A stretch of DNA of 12,600 nucleotides from an uncultured Bacilli bacterium (GCA_934162685.1 CAKPJO010000029.1:1-12600), one strand, 5' to 3'. Positions 1 to 9,000 are shown, counted from the first letter of the stretch. A program made the numbers and translations. The notes: generated from the letters alone by a model not told the origin.

Positions 1-3000
1 CAAATATCGTTTGTGCTTCGCTAGTTTTACTAATATTAGTTCTAAGCGCTACTGTACCACCTTTAATAGATACTTGCTTATATACAAATAATTCTTCTTT
101 TAATAATAAACGATTAGTATTTAATAAATCACTATATGTGAATAAATAATTATTTCTTTTTTGATATTCATTATTTGCTAATACCTCTAAAGTATCATCA
201 CCATTAAGTGATAATAGTGATTTATGTAATGGATATATTTTAAAGGTATCTGATTCAATAAGATTTAAATATGTATTACTAATAATTTTATTATTTTCAT
301 TTTTGCCATAATATGCTTCGCTTTCATCAACTACGAATGATGTTTTATTTTTATAATTAGTTATTTCATTAGTTGATTTATTTAATCCACAATTTATCAT
401 TATACAAGTAAAATATAATGTTGGATCACCTAAATCGACAAATTCACATAGGCCATCGTAATATATTTGGCTTTCACTATATATGCCTTCATTATTTTCA
501 TCTTTGCTAGGCAATTTATAAGTATCAATATTTTGTAATTCTGTAGCTAAAGTTACATAGAATTCTTTGCTTATATCAAAACCTAATTCAATAACATGAT
601 TCGTAGTATCTGGCTTATTATATGTTTTTATAGTTTCATTAACTATTAATGTTGCTTTATTTAAATAATATTTATTTGTGTCTTTCTTTTTTAATTCCCA
701 TGATATAGATATAAAATTCCATTCATTTAAAGAATCAATATTAATATTAATTCTATTAAAAGTAGCATGTCCGTTGCCTCTAACAAGAAGATATATATCT
801 CCTGTTTTTTCTTCATTTACACCTTCAACATTACCTATATTTAATGATAATGTTGGCATAGTATCATCTTTTTGCCCTATTGCTAATAAGGTGCATTGAG
901 CAAAGTCGCTAAATTTCTCTTTTTTCATCCAAAATGATATAGTGCCTTTTAGAATATGGCTACCATCATTAAATTTATATGTATAGTAATTTTTAGTTTT
1001 AGCATTCCATTCTATACATGGAACATTATTAATAACACTTACTTTAGGTAATGCATTAGTGTATTCTGGCGGTTTTAAGTTACTATAGTGTACACCTAAT
1101 GTCATTGCTTCTTTTCTTTTAATTCTTATAACATCATTATCACTATCATAAACACTACTTATTAGGTTTGTGTCTCCTTCATCAAAAAAGCAATAATAAT
1201 CATTACTAGTATTATTAATATCATATTTAAGTTTTTGGATTTTTGCTTTCTTACCTACATTTAATTTATGTACGCTAAAAGATTCTTCTGTTACTTGATA
1301 ATCACCATTTTTTATATTTGTATTTATCAAATTATTTTCTTTATCAATTATATTTGTTTCATTTAAGTTATTAGATGTTATTTTAATTAAATTTCCATTT
1401 ATATCATAACTATAATAATAACTGTCTTTAATTAGATAATCTTCTAAATAATCAAGTCTATTATGTTCATCATAACCTAAAGACATTAATTGAGTTTCTT
1501 CTTTATTTTTAATGTTACTTATTGCTAGAAGATTACCTTGTTTATCGTATTCATATTTATGTTCTTCATTATTATATTTTTTACTTGTTATATAATATTG
1601 ATTATCAATATTTTTAAAGTAATCATAGCTTACTAATAATCTAGTATTTTCTTCATCCGCTACAAATATGCTTTTTACTCTATCATCTTCATATTCAAAT
1701 TTGTAGATTTCTTTATTATCACAAATTACTTTATTTATTCGTTTTTTATCGTCATATTCATAATTAATAGTTTTATCAACAGAATCACTTGTTAAATTAA
1801 TAGATTTTAATAATTCATAGTTATCATTATATTTATTAATTGTTTTAGTTGCTTTATCTACTACGGATTCAATAACGTTATAATTTTTATTATAATCATA
1901 TTGTATTTCATAACTATTTTCATCAAGAGAACTCGTAATAAAATTTCCGTCATATGTATATGATTTTTCTAGTTTTAAATTGCTTATTCTAGTTGCTTGT
2001 TTTACTAATTTAGCATTTTTATATGATTTTTCATTTATTAATCCATATTCATTAGTATTAGTAACTACATAATTTTTATTATCTGTAACTTCACTTACTA
2101 CATTACTAGATATTAAATATGGTTCATCTCCATAGTTTAATACTTCTTCTACTTTATAAAAGTTACTGTCTTGATAATTTTCTTTAATAAGATATTGTTT
2201 TGTATATTGAATGTTTTTATCTTCATCATAAAAATATTCTGTTAAATTAGAAAATTCATTTAAACATAAATGTTCTAATCCTAATGAATTTAAATTTGAT
2301 GAAGAAAATGTTATTTCAATATTATCAATATCATCATTTAATTCTATTTTTTCTAACAAATAGATTTTCTTATTTATTGTTTCATCATCTTTATCCCATG
2401 AACTTACAAATGATAGTATTTCTTTTGTACCATTTTTAAATTTAAAGTTTATTGTAAATGGTGATGTTACTCCAAATTTATATGATGATAAAACATTATA
2501 ATTAATGATTCCACTTAATGTATATATACCTTTTTTAATTGTTTCAAATGTACCTTTTAATGTATATGGAGTATTGCTTATCCTTTTAATGGCAAATGTT
2601 GGAACTAAAGTATTTAAAGTAACAATATTTATTGGATTACTTGGCGTCCAACTTTGTTTACGAGTTAAAAGATTATATTCACTAGATAAGTAATTATTAA
2701 AATCATTTCGATCTAATTTTATTAATTTATTTTCATTATCATAAACATATTTTGTTATTATTTCATCATCTGTTTTAGATAAGATTAAATTATCATTATC
2801 AAAGTATAAAACATATTCTTTGTTATTTTCATTTAATATTGTTTCATGATATTTTTTACCAATATTTTCATAAGTAAAAGTAATTTCATGAATAGTTTCA
2901 TTATTTTTTATTTTTAAATATTCTATTTCATTTTTAGTTTCGTCAATAGTAAATACATGTTTTATTTCATTAACTATATCATTTATTAGAATCTTTTTAT

Positions 3001-3700
3001 TTGTCAAGTCAAAAGAATATTGTTCTGAATGAATAGTTTCTCCATCATTATTGTTTTGAGCTTTGTCAATAGTAAACAATTTTAGTTTTCTATTATCATC
3101 GTAATCAATAATATTCGTTATAAGTGATTCACTATTTTCAATGGTAAATACTCTAGTAATACCAAGCTTATTATCTATCCCAATCGTTAGTTTTGTTTTG
3201 TCAAAAATAAAGTTTCGATAATTACCATCATTTGTTATTTCAATGTTTTTTTCCTGATATGTTAATTTATTAATTTTAAAATTATTTTTATCAATACGAT
3301 ATGTAACACCTAATTGATCGGTTATTTGATACGAATTAAATGTTGTGTTACCTGAGTCTTTTAGATACATTTTTTCTAAACTTATTGTTTTGTTTTCATC
3401 TCTATATACTTTGGTATCTTCGTCTTTTATCAAAGTATATATAGCGTTATCCCAACATTTTACTTTGATTGTTTTTGCATCTATTTCTTCTACATTCCAA
3501 CAAGATAAGTTATTAGAGATGCTATTTGTTAATAGGTCATAGCTTAACACTATTGGTAATCTTATATCTTGATAACCTGTATTAGGGGTTAATAAAATAT
3601 GCAAATTACTATTATTGCTATTTAAGTTTACATATACTTTTAAAGAATCTCCGATTATTATTTGTTTAGTTGTTTCTTTGCTATTTATGCCTTTATTCAT
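1..3700 (-). CDS. Giant RHS/YD-repeat protein with LamG-like domain (3' end beyond window)
   Basis: I checked the frame triplet by triplet: 1233 codons from the ATG at 3698-3700 to the left edge contain no stop, so the C-terminus is outside the window. The N-terminus has no signal peptide and carries an RHS-entry-like strand (LPIVLSYD, about residues 48-55). YD-type repeats follow, for example VYDNENKLIK (319-328), YTYDGN (581-586), YDYNKN (601-606), YEYDDKKRI (647-655), YEYDKQGNL (716-724), YDEHNRL (743-749) and YSYDINGNL (763-771). Residues about 351-481 interrupt the repeats with a predicted beta-sandwich that resembles carbohydrate-binding modules. Residues about 890-1060 look LamG/concanavalin-like (GTISFWMKK at 919-927; W994 and W1001). 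RHS proteins form hollow beta shells that often enclose a C-terminal toxin; whether one is present here cannot be seen. The start is fixed by GGGAGG upstream and an ATGA overlap with the preceding gene. Base composition is very A+T-rich. RHS class is fairly certain; the function is inferred. Confidence 0.85.
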   Translation of the reverse strand, partial: MNKGINSKETTKQIIIGDSLKVYVNLNSNNSNLHILLTPNTGYQDIRLPIVLSYDLLTNSISNNLSCWNVEEIDAKTIKVKCWDNAIYTLIKDEDTKVYRDENKTISLEKMYLKDSGNTTFNSYQITDQLGVTYRIDKNNFKINKLTYQEKNIEITNDGNYRNFIFDKTKLTIGIDNKLGITRVFTIENSESLITNIIDYDDNRKLKLFTIDKAQNNNDGETIHSEQYSFDLTNKKILINDIVNEIKHVFTIDETKNEIEYLKIKNNETIHEITFTYENIGKKYHETILNENNKEYVLYFDNDNLILSKTDDEIITKYVYDNENKLIKLDRNDFNNYLSSEYNLLTRKQSWTPSNPINIVTLNTLVPTFAIKRISNTPYTLKGTFETIKKGIYTLSGIINYNVLSSYKFGVTSPFTINFKFKNGTKEILSFVSSWDKDDETINKKIYLLEKIELNDDIDNIEITFSSSNLNSLGLEHLCLNEFSNLTEYFYDEDKNIQYTKQYLIKENYQDSNFYKVEEVLNYGDEPYLISSNVVSEVTDNKNYVVTNTNEYGLINEKSYKNAKLVKQATRISNLKLEKSYTYDGNFITSSLDENSYEIQYDYNKNYNVIESVVDKATKTINKYNDNYELLKSINLTSDSVDKTINYEYDDKKRINKVICDNKEIYKFEYEDDRVKSIFVADEENTRLLVSYDYFKNIDNQYYITSKKYNNEEHKYEYDKQGNLLAISNIKNKEETQLMSLGYDEHNRLDYLEDYLIKDSYYYSYDINGNLIKITSNNLNETNIIDKENNLINTNIKNGDYQVTEESFSVHKLNVGKKAKIQKLKYDINNTSNDYYCFFDEGDTNLISSVYDSDNDVIRIKRKEAMTLGVHYSNLKPPEYTNALPKVSVINNVPCIEWNAKTKNYYTYKFNDGSHILKGTISFWMKKEKFSDFAQCTLLAIGQKDDTMPTLSLNIGNVEGVNEEKTGDIYLLVRGNGHATFNRININIDSLNEWNFISISWELKKKDTNKYYLNKATLIVNETIKTYNKPDTTNHVIELGFDISKEFYVTLATELQNIDTYKLPSKDENNEGIYSESQIYYDGLCEFVDLGDPTLYFTCIMINCGLNKSTNEITNYKNKTSFVVDESEAYYGKNENNKIISNTYLNLIESDTFKIYPLHKSLLSLNGDDTLEVLANNEYQKRNNYLFTYSDLLNTNRLLLKEELFVYKQVSIKGGTVALRTNISKTSEAQTIF

Positions 3701-3720
3701 TTTGTGTTTCCTCCCTCATA
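3697..3720 (-). promoter_or_regulatory. ATGA stop/start overlap with internal Shine-Dalgarno
   Basis: On the minus strand the bases at 3700-3697 read ATGA: TGA ends the nucleotidyltransferase gene and ATG begins the RHS gene. A strong GGGAGG Shine-Dalgarno lies about nine bases upstream, inside the last codons of the nucleotidyltransferase gene. This arrangement is typical of translational coupling and sets the RHS start with high confidence. Confidence 0.85.
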
Positions 3721-4620
3721 TATTATTTTTGTATGTTTAAAAGCAGCGACTTGTTCTAATGTTGTTACTAAATAAGGTAACTCATGTATATCTGTTATTC
3801 GATGTAATTTTATGCTTAAATATTTTTTCAAATTGTCTAATAATTGTTCTTTTTCTTCATATATTAAATCTTCTTTAAATTTAACATATAAATCTATATC
3901 ACTATCATACCGCATTTCTTTTGTTGATAATGATCCGAATACCATTACTTTAGTTATTTGATATACATTTTCGATTATTTCTCTATCATTATTAATAGTA
4001 TTTATAAGTTCTTCTAATTTTATTGGTTTTAGTTCTTGATAATATTTTTTACTATTTCTTGGCATTTCATTAATCTTTTCCATGAAATACTCTAATATCT
4101 CTTTATCACTTTTATTATCAATTAAATCATTATATGTTTTATATTCTGTACTCGTTAATATTATTGATGGATAACCATTTTTTAATAATGTATAGTTTAA
4201 GAAAAATATGCCTATAGATACTTTAAAGAATTCATCATCACTTTTTATATGGTCTCTTACATACTTATGAATATTTATACTTTTTTCTAATGGACTTAAT
4301 TTTGATGGTTCATAATATTTTGATACAATATCTTCACTCATATAACTATCTATTTCTTTATGTGCCATTATATAATAAAAAGTATCAAAGATTTCTTTAG
4401 TTAAATCACTACCAATATTCATTAATAAATAAGTATAACCATCTAAGTATCTTTTAAACATTGCTTCTACTTGGGTAGTTACTCCCATCTCATTATTCAT
4501 TATTTTTTTAAATCTTTCATAACAAAAGGAGTCATAATAATAGGCTTTTATTAAATGTCTCATTAATTTTGTTATTCGTTTTCTAAAAATTAGGTAATCA
4601 TTATTTTCTATGTATTTCAT
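3697..4620 (-). CDS. Nucleotidyltransferase-domain protein with Fic-like middle region
   Basis: A 307-residue protein without signal peptide or membrane segments. The C-terminal third (about 215-307) is a minimal nucleotidyltransferase (MNT-like) domain. GS at 229-230 is followed by DSDID at 239-243, the usual glycine-serine and two metal-binding aspartates, and Asp277 in TDIHELP could be the third carboxylate. It ends with the KIIYEG strand common in this family. The N-terminal two thirds are largely helical. Within them LNYTLLKNGYPSIIL (141-155) resembles the segment that follows the active site in Fic (AMP-transferring) domains, but the HPFxxGNGR catalytic motif is missing. The family transfers a nucleotide to a protein, RNA or small molecule; the substrate here is unknown. 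The ATG at 4618-4620 lies 15 bases after a TAAGGAGG at 4636-4643, with a weaker AAAGGG closer in. The stop codon overlaps the RHS gene start, so the two are almost certainly co-expressed. The nucleotidyltransferase call is firm; the Fic resemblance is tentative. Confidence 0.8.
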   Translation of the reverse strand: MKYIENNDYLIFRKRITKLMRHLIKAYYYDSFCYERFKKIMNNEMGVTTQVEAMFKRYLDGYTYLLMNIGSDLTKEIFDTFYYIMAHKEIDSYMSEDIVSKYYEPSKLSPLEKSINIHKYVRDHIKSDDEFFKVSIGIFFLNYTLLKNGYPSIILTSTEYKTYNDLIDNKSDKEILEYFMEKINEMPRNSKKYYQELKPIKLEELINTINNDREIIENVYQITKVMVFGSLSTKEMRYDSDIDLYVKFKEDLIYEEKEQLLDNLKKYLSIKLHRITDIHELPYLVTTLEQVAAFKHTKIIYEGGNTK

Positions 4621-4650
4621 TTTACCCTTTTTGCCCCTCCTTACACTTTT

Positions 4651-4678
4651 AGTATATTAGAATATTTATTTTATTCAA
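4651..4678 (-). promoter_or_regulatory. Candidate sigma-A-type promoter for the nucleotidyltransferase-RHS pair
   Basis: On the minus strand TTGAAT (4678-4673) and TATACT (4656-4651) are separated by 16 bases, close to the vegetative consensus. It lies between the upstream terminator and the Shine-Dalgarno of the nucleotidyltransferase gene. In DNA this A+T-rich such matches also arise by chance, so it is a candidate supported mainly by position. Confidence 0.45.
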
Positions 4679-4745
4679 GCACTTTTTTAACTTTTTGCTA
4701 CTTTTTTTATCTTATTTACAAGTGGTTAATTTATTGCTAGTTGGA

Positions 4746-4780
4746 TAAAAAAATCGCTACCACAATTAAGGGTAACGATT
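4746..4780 (-). terminator. Intrinsic terminator after rluD
   Basis: Ten-base-pair inverted repeat (4771-4780 with 4752-4761, one G-U pair) around a nine-base loop, followed on the minus strand by a run of U (A at 4747-4753). It starts seven bases after the rluD stop and closes the ileS-lspA-rluD operon, separating it from the accessory pair. Confidence 0.85.
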
Positions 4781-4786
4781 ATAACT

Positions 4787-5695
4787 TTATTCTAAATTAT
4801 CAATTATATCTTGGAAATCGTTAGGAAGAGGCACAGTAAACGTCATCTTCTTTTTAGTTTTTGGATGAATTAGTATTAGTTTTTCAGCATGAAGTAATTG
4901 ACCTTTATCAAATAATAAATGCGATTTAGGGCCATATACTGGGTCTCCTTCAATTGGATAACCAATATAATTCATATGTACACGAATTTGATGTGTACGT
5001 CCTGTTTCTAAGACACAACTAATCAAAGTATATTGATTAAATCTTTTTAAGACATGGAAATGGGTAACCGCTGGTTTTCCATTTTTAACATCAACAGCCA
5101 TTTTTTGACGGTTATATTTATCTCTTCCAATTGGAGCAATAATTTTGCCGTCTTCCTCTTTTATCACGCCTTTTACCAATGCGATATATTCACGGTGTAA
5201 AGTATGGTCTTCTAGTTGCTTAGCAAGAAATTCATGGGCATAATCATTTTTAGCAACAACTAATAAACCTGTTGTATCTTTATCAATTCGATGGACTATT
5301 CCTGGTCTTTTAACGCCATTAATACCGCTTAAATTTGTACAATGTGCTAATAAGGCATTAACTAATGTTCCATCTTCATGGCCATTAGAAGGATGCACAA
5401 CTAAGTCTCTTGGTTTATTGATTACAATAATATCATCATCTTCATATACGATATCAAGGGGAATATCTTGGGGTGTAGCATCAAGATTTTTAGCTTCTGG
5501 AATATTAATAGTTACTTCATCATTTTCTTTAACACGGTAACTATTTTTAACATTTTTTCCATTTACAAAAACTTGTTTATCATCAATTAAGCGCATAATA
5601 AATTCGCGAGATCGATCTTTAAGTTCTGAAGCAAGAACTTTATCGATTCTTAAACCCACTAATTCACTATTCGTTATTACTAGATTTTGCTTCAT
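4787..5695 (-). CDS. rluD: RluD-family 23S rRNA pseudouridine synthase (ylyB-like)
   Basis: Converts uridine to pseudouridine in structured RNA, by family most likely in 23S rRNA. With the start at 5693-5695 (MKQNLV...) it has 302 residues, normal for the RluA/RluD family. An N-terminal S4 RNA-binding domain (about 15-62, with RIDKVLASEL and VFVNGKNV) precedes the catalytic domain. The catalytic motif is HRIDKDTTG (135-143) with Asp138 as the nucleophile, followed by GRTHQIRVH (232-240) and GDPVYG (250-255). The frame stays open upstream to 5758, but the extra 21 residues are unlike the family, and GAAGGA lies about ten bases before the chosen ATG. This start overlaps the lspA end by 29 bases, which suggests coupled translation. 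In B. subtilis the gene after lspA is ylyB of the same family, so the context agrees. The exact modified position (RluD, RluC or RluA type) is not shown by the sequence. Confidence 0.92.
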   Translation of the reverse strand: MKQNLVITNSELVGLRIDKVLASELKDRSREFIMRLIDDKQVFVNGKNVKNSYRVKENDEVTINIPEAKNLDATPQDIPLDIVYEDDDIIVINKPRDLVVHPSNGHEDGTLVNALLAHCTNLSGINGVKRPGIVHRIDKDTTGLLVVAKNDYAHEFLAKQLEDHTLHREYIALVKGVIKEEDGKIIAPIGRDKYNRQKMAVDVKNGKPAVTHFHVLKRFNQYTLISCVLETGRTHQIRVHMNYIGYPIEGDPVYGPKSHLLFDKGQLLHAEKLILIHPKTKKKMTFTVPLPNDFQDIIDNLE

Positions 5696-6227
5696 CTTTC
5701 TTTTTTCCTTCATTATTTTCATCAATAAGCATTTTAATAATGATGATAATAATTCCAATAACTAACATTGAGTCAGCACCATTAAATACTGGGAATGTTA
5801 TAAAATCAAACTTTAAGAAATCAATAACGCCATGTGGGTAATAAACAATACGATCAATCATATTACCCATACATCCGCCTAAGACTAAATAGCCAGCGAT
5901 ACGATAAGTAAGCGCAAGTTTCTTATAATTATAAGCGATATAAGCAATAATACCAATTGAAGCCACAACAGAAATTATAGCAAGAATAATTGGATGATTT
6001 TCAAGAAACGACCAGGCTGCGCCCGTATTATAACGTAGTTCTAAAGAAATAAATCCTTTTAAGAACCAATCATTAAATACTCCACCATTAGATTTTAGAA
6101 AGCTTTCTAAACAAATCTTAGAGACTTGATCCACTATTATACATAGTGGCACAATCCAAATATAAGATTTAAAAAACCAAATTAAGCCATTTTTAATATT
6201 TTGCCAAACATTTTTAGACTTATCCAT
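5667..6227 (-). CDS. lspA: Lipoprotein signal peptidase (signal peptidase II)
   Basis: Inner-membrane aspartic protease that removes the signal peptide from prolipoproteins after lipid attachment. The 186-residue sequence has four hydrophobic segments and the family motifs in order: VDQVSK (32-37), RYNTGAAWSFL (65-75), GGCMGNMIDR (117-126) and FPVFNGAD (145-152). The catalytic aspartates are Asp125 and Asp152. It is somewhat longer than usual because of an N-terminal extension of about 20 residues and a charged C-terminal tail (EGKKKDEAKSSNNE), both presumably cytoplasmic. The ATG follows the ileS stop by two bases, and its AGAGGA Shine-Dalgarno lies inside the end of ileS. It is the second gene of the T-box-controlled operon, as in B. 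subtilis where lspA also follows ileS closely. Confidence 0.95.
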   Translation of the reverse strand: MDKSKNVWQNIKNGLIWFFKSYIWIVPLCIIVDQVSKICLESFLKSNGGVFNDWFLKGFISLELRYNTGAAWSFLENHPIILAIISVVASIGIIAYIAYNYKKLALTYRIAGYLVLGGCMGNMIDRIVYYPHGVIDFLKFDFITFPVFNGADSMLVIGIIIIIIKMLIDENNEGKKKDEAKSSNNE

Positions 6228-6229
6228 GA

Positions 6230-8980
6230 TTATTCCTCTTTAATAGCGTCTAAGCAACGATCGCATAAATGAACACCATCAACTTCAGTTACATGGTCAA
6301 CATAATTCCAGCAACGTTCGCATTTGTGGCCATTATTTTCTTTAACATCAATAGATGATAATTCCATATCATTAGCTAATTTTTCATCAACTAATTCTAC
6401 TTTAGAAACGATGAATAAACGTTCTTGTTCAACTATAGAAAATTTATTAAATGCTTCTTTTGTTAATGCATCTTTAATATTAAGCATAACGGAAGCTTCT
6501 TGGGCCGAACCAATAACGCCTTCTTGACGTTTTGTTTCAAGTACTTTTAATACTTCGCTACGTAATTTAGAAATTAAAGCATATTCTTTTAATAAGCTTT
6601 CATCATATTCATGGCTAATAGTTGGATAATCTTCAAGTTGAACAGATTCTTTTTCGTGTCCAGGAATATTAATGTAAACTTCATCCATAGTAAATGGAAG
6701 AATTGGAGTTAATAAACGATTTAAAGTATTAACGGCTTGATAAATAACATTTTGAACTTGTAAGCGGCGAAGTGATTTTTGATTTTCGCAGTACAAAATA
6801 TCCTTAGTTAAATCTAGATAGAAACTAGATAAATCACTACTCATAAAGTTAGTAATAGCCATAACCGCACTAGCAAAATCAAATTCATCCATATATTTAA
6901 TGACATTATTTTTAACTACTTCTAATTTAGTTAAGATATATAAATCTACTCTTTCGAATGTATCTACTTTATCTTTATTAATATCAAATGGAGCATTTTC
7001 ACCATTACTTAAGTTACCTAATAAGAATTTAAATGTATTACGAATCTTACGATATGATTCTGAGACTTGTTTGATGATTGGTTCACCAATACGAACATCT
7101 GAAGTATAATCAATGCTAGCGGCCCAAAGTCTTAATACATCCGCGCCATAAACATTCATTAATTTCATTGGGTCAACACCATTACCCTTAGATTTAGACA
7201 TCTTTTCACCTTGTGGGTCTAAGATAAATCCATGAGTAACTACTTGTTTATAAGGAGCAACTCCGTTAACAGCGGTAGAAATAATTAAACTAGAGTTAAA
7301 CCAACCACGATATTGGTCAGAACCTTCTAAATATAAATCAGCAGGGAATTTAAGTCCTCTTCCTTTTAAAACTGCAACAGAGCTAGATCCAGAATCAAAC
7401 CAAACATCCATAATATCAGTTTCTTTCGTAAATAAACCATTTGGACTATGTGGATTTGTATATCCTTCTGGAAGTAAGTCTTTGGCTTCTTTTTCAAACC
7501 AAATATTTGAACCATGTTCACGGACTAATTCAATAACGTGATCAAAGACTTTTTCATCAATAATTGGAGTTTCATCTTCCGCATAGAAAATTGGAAGTGG
7601 TACGCCCCAAGCACGTTGACGAGAAATACACCAGTCACCACGATCTTTAATCATATTCGAAATACGAACTTCGCCCCAAGTTGGTTTCCATTTAACACCT
7701 TTAATTTCTTCTAAGATTTTTTCTTTAATTGGTTCAATAGAACAGAACCATTGTGGTGTAGCACGGAAAATCAAAGGCTTTTTAGTACGCCAGTCATGTG
7801 GATAACTATGAACGATTGGTGAATCTTTTAATAAAGCACCAACATTAGTTAACATTTCAAGAACTTTTTCGTTAGCATCTTCATAAAACATTCCTTCAAG
7901 TTCTTTACCAGCACTTTCCATCATGAATCCTTTTGAATCAACAGGACATAATGGTTCTAAGCCATATTTTTTACCAACGATAAAGTCATCTTCACCATGA
8001 CCAGGTGCAGTATGTACACATCCGGTACCGGCATCATTAGTAACGTGATCTCCTAAAATAATAATCGAATCACGGTCATATAAAGGATGTTTACAAGTAA
8101 TATATTCTAAGTCTTTACCTTTAAATTCTTTTATTAATTTAATTGTTTCAAAACCTAGTTCTTCTTTTAAATGTTCTTCAAATTCTTTTAAGAAAACAAA
8201 TTTACCTTTATTAGTTTCAAATACACCATATGTAAATTCTGGATTTAAACAAATTGCTAAGTTAGCAGGCATGGTCCAAGGAGTTGTTGTCCAAATGATG
8301 AAACTTGTGTCGTTATCAAGTAAACCTTTTCCGTCTTTAACTTTAAAAGCAACATAAATTGCATGTGACTTAACATCCGCATATTCAATTTCGGCTTCCG
8401 CAAGAGCGGATTCACTACTTGGTGACCAATAAACTGGTTTTAAGCCTTTAAAAATATAACCTTTTAAAGCCATATCTTTAAATACTTCAAGTTGTTTAGC
8501 TTCATAATCATGTGTTAAAGTCATATAGCGATGGTCAAAATCACCCATAACACCTAAACGCTTGATTTGCGCCATTTGTCTTTCAACTTGTTCATGAGCA
8601 TATTTTTCGCAGCACTTACGGAATTCCGCAAGCGGAGTTGTTTTACGGTTAATACCCTTTTTAGTAATTACATTTTCAATTGGTAAACCATGGGTATCCC
8701 ATCCTGGAATAAAAGGTGTGTAATAACCTTCCATAGTTTTAAGACGAACGATAAAGTCTTTTAATAACTTATTAAGCATATGTCCACAGTGCATATCCCC
8801 ATTAGCGTATGGAGGACCATCATGTAACATATATTCGTCCTTACCTTTATTTTTTTCTAACATTTTTTGATATAAATCAATACTTGACCAATTTTCTAAG
8901 ATACGTGGTTCTTTTGTTGGTAAATTACCTCGCATTTCAAAATTAGTACGTGGCATTAATAAAGTCTTCTTTACTTCCAT
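6230..8980 (-). CDS. ileS: Isoleucyl-tRNA synthetase
   Basis: Charges tRNA-Ile with isoleucine in the cytoplasm. At 916 residues it matches the bacterial class I enzyme. The HIGH-type signature is PPYANGDMHCGH (56-67). The CP1 editing domain shows TTTPWT (231-236) and GTGCVHTAPGHGEDD (318-332), which remove misactivated valine. GSDQYRGWF (553-561) and KMSKS (593-597) complete the active site. The C-terminal zinc finger is intact with Cys887, Cys890, Cys906 and Cys909. The start ATG (8978-8980) is fixed by a perfect AAGGAGG seven bases upstream. Its expression is controlled by the T-box leader directly upstream, and lspA and rluD follow as a tight operon. Architecture is that of the ordinary bacterial (type 1) enzyme rather than the eukaryotic-like form. 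Confidence 0.98.
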   Translation of the reverse strand: MEVKKTLLMPRTNFEMRGNLPTKEPRILENWSSIDLYQKMLEKNKGKDEYMLHDGPPYANGDMHCGHMLNKLLKDFIVRLKTMEGYYTPFIPGWDTHGLPIENVITKKGINRKTTPLAEFRKCCEKYAHEQVERQMAQIKRLGVMGDFDHRYMTLTHDYEAKQLEVFKDMALKGYIFKGLKPVYWSPSSESALAEAEIEYADVKSHAIYVAFKVKDGKGLLDNDTSFIIWTTTPWTMPANLAICLNPEFTYGVFETNKGKFVFLKEFEEHLKEELGFETIKLIKEFKGKDLEYITCKHPLYDRDSIIILGDHVTNDAGTGCVHTAPGHGEDDFIVGKKYGLEPLCPVDSKGFMMESAGKELEGMFYEDANEKVLEMLTNVGALLKDSPIVHSYPHDWRTKKPLIFRATPQWFCSIEPIKEKILEEIKGVKWKPTWGEVRISNMIKDRGDWCISRQRAWGVPLPIFYAEDETPIIDEKVFDHVIELVREHGSNIWFEKEAKDLLPEGYTNPHSPNGLFTKETDIMDVWFDSGSSSVAVLKGRGLKFPADLYLEGSDQYRGWFNSSLIISTAVNGVAPYKQVVTHGFILDPQGEKMSKSKGNGVDPMKLMNVYGADVLRLWAASIDYTSDVRIGEPIIKQVSESYRKIRNTFKFLLGNLSNGENAPFDINKDKVDTFERVDLYILTKLEVVKNNVIKYMDEFDFASAVMAITNFMSSDLSSFYLDLTKDILYCENQKSLRRLQVQNVIYQAVNTLNRLLTPILPFTMDEVYINIPGHEKESVQLEDYPTISHEYDESLLKEYALISKLRSEVLKVLETKRQEGVIGSAQEASVMLNIKDALTKEAFNKFSIVEQERLFIVSKVELVDEKLANDMELSSIDVKENNGHKCERCWNYVDHVTEVDGVHLCDRCLDAIKEE

Positions 8981-9000
8981 TATTTTTCCTCCTTAAATAT

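Noticed and set aside
678..899. Short plus-strand open frames, here and at 2505-2693, 3345-3542, 6324-6527, 6900-7109, 10355-10624, 10591-10779 and 11637-11837
   Set aside because: Each lies antisense to a well-supported minus-strand gene, lacks a recognisable domain and is explained by the A+T-rich composition.
1..3700. The left 3.7 kb as a non-coding or decayed region
   Set aside because: A triplet-by-triplet check of the minus strand shows no stop from 3700 to 1; the frame simply runs off the window.
5696..5758. Longer rluD start giving 21 extra residues
   Set aside because: The extension reads MELLSSLLKCLLMKIMKEKRK, is not part of the S4 domain and is translated from the lspA tail in another frame. 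The ATG at 5695 has a Shine-Dalgarno at suitable distance.
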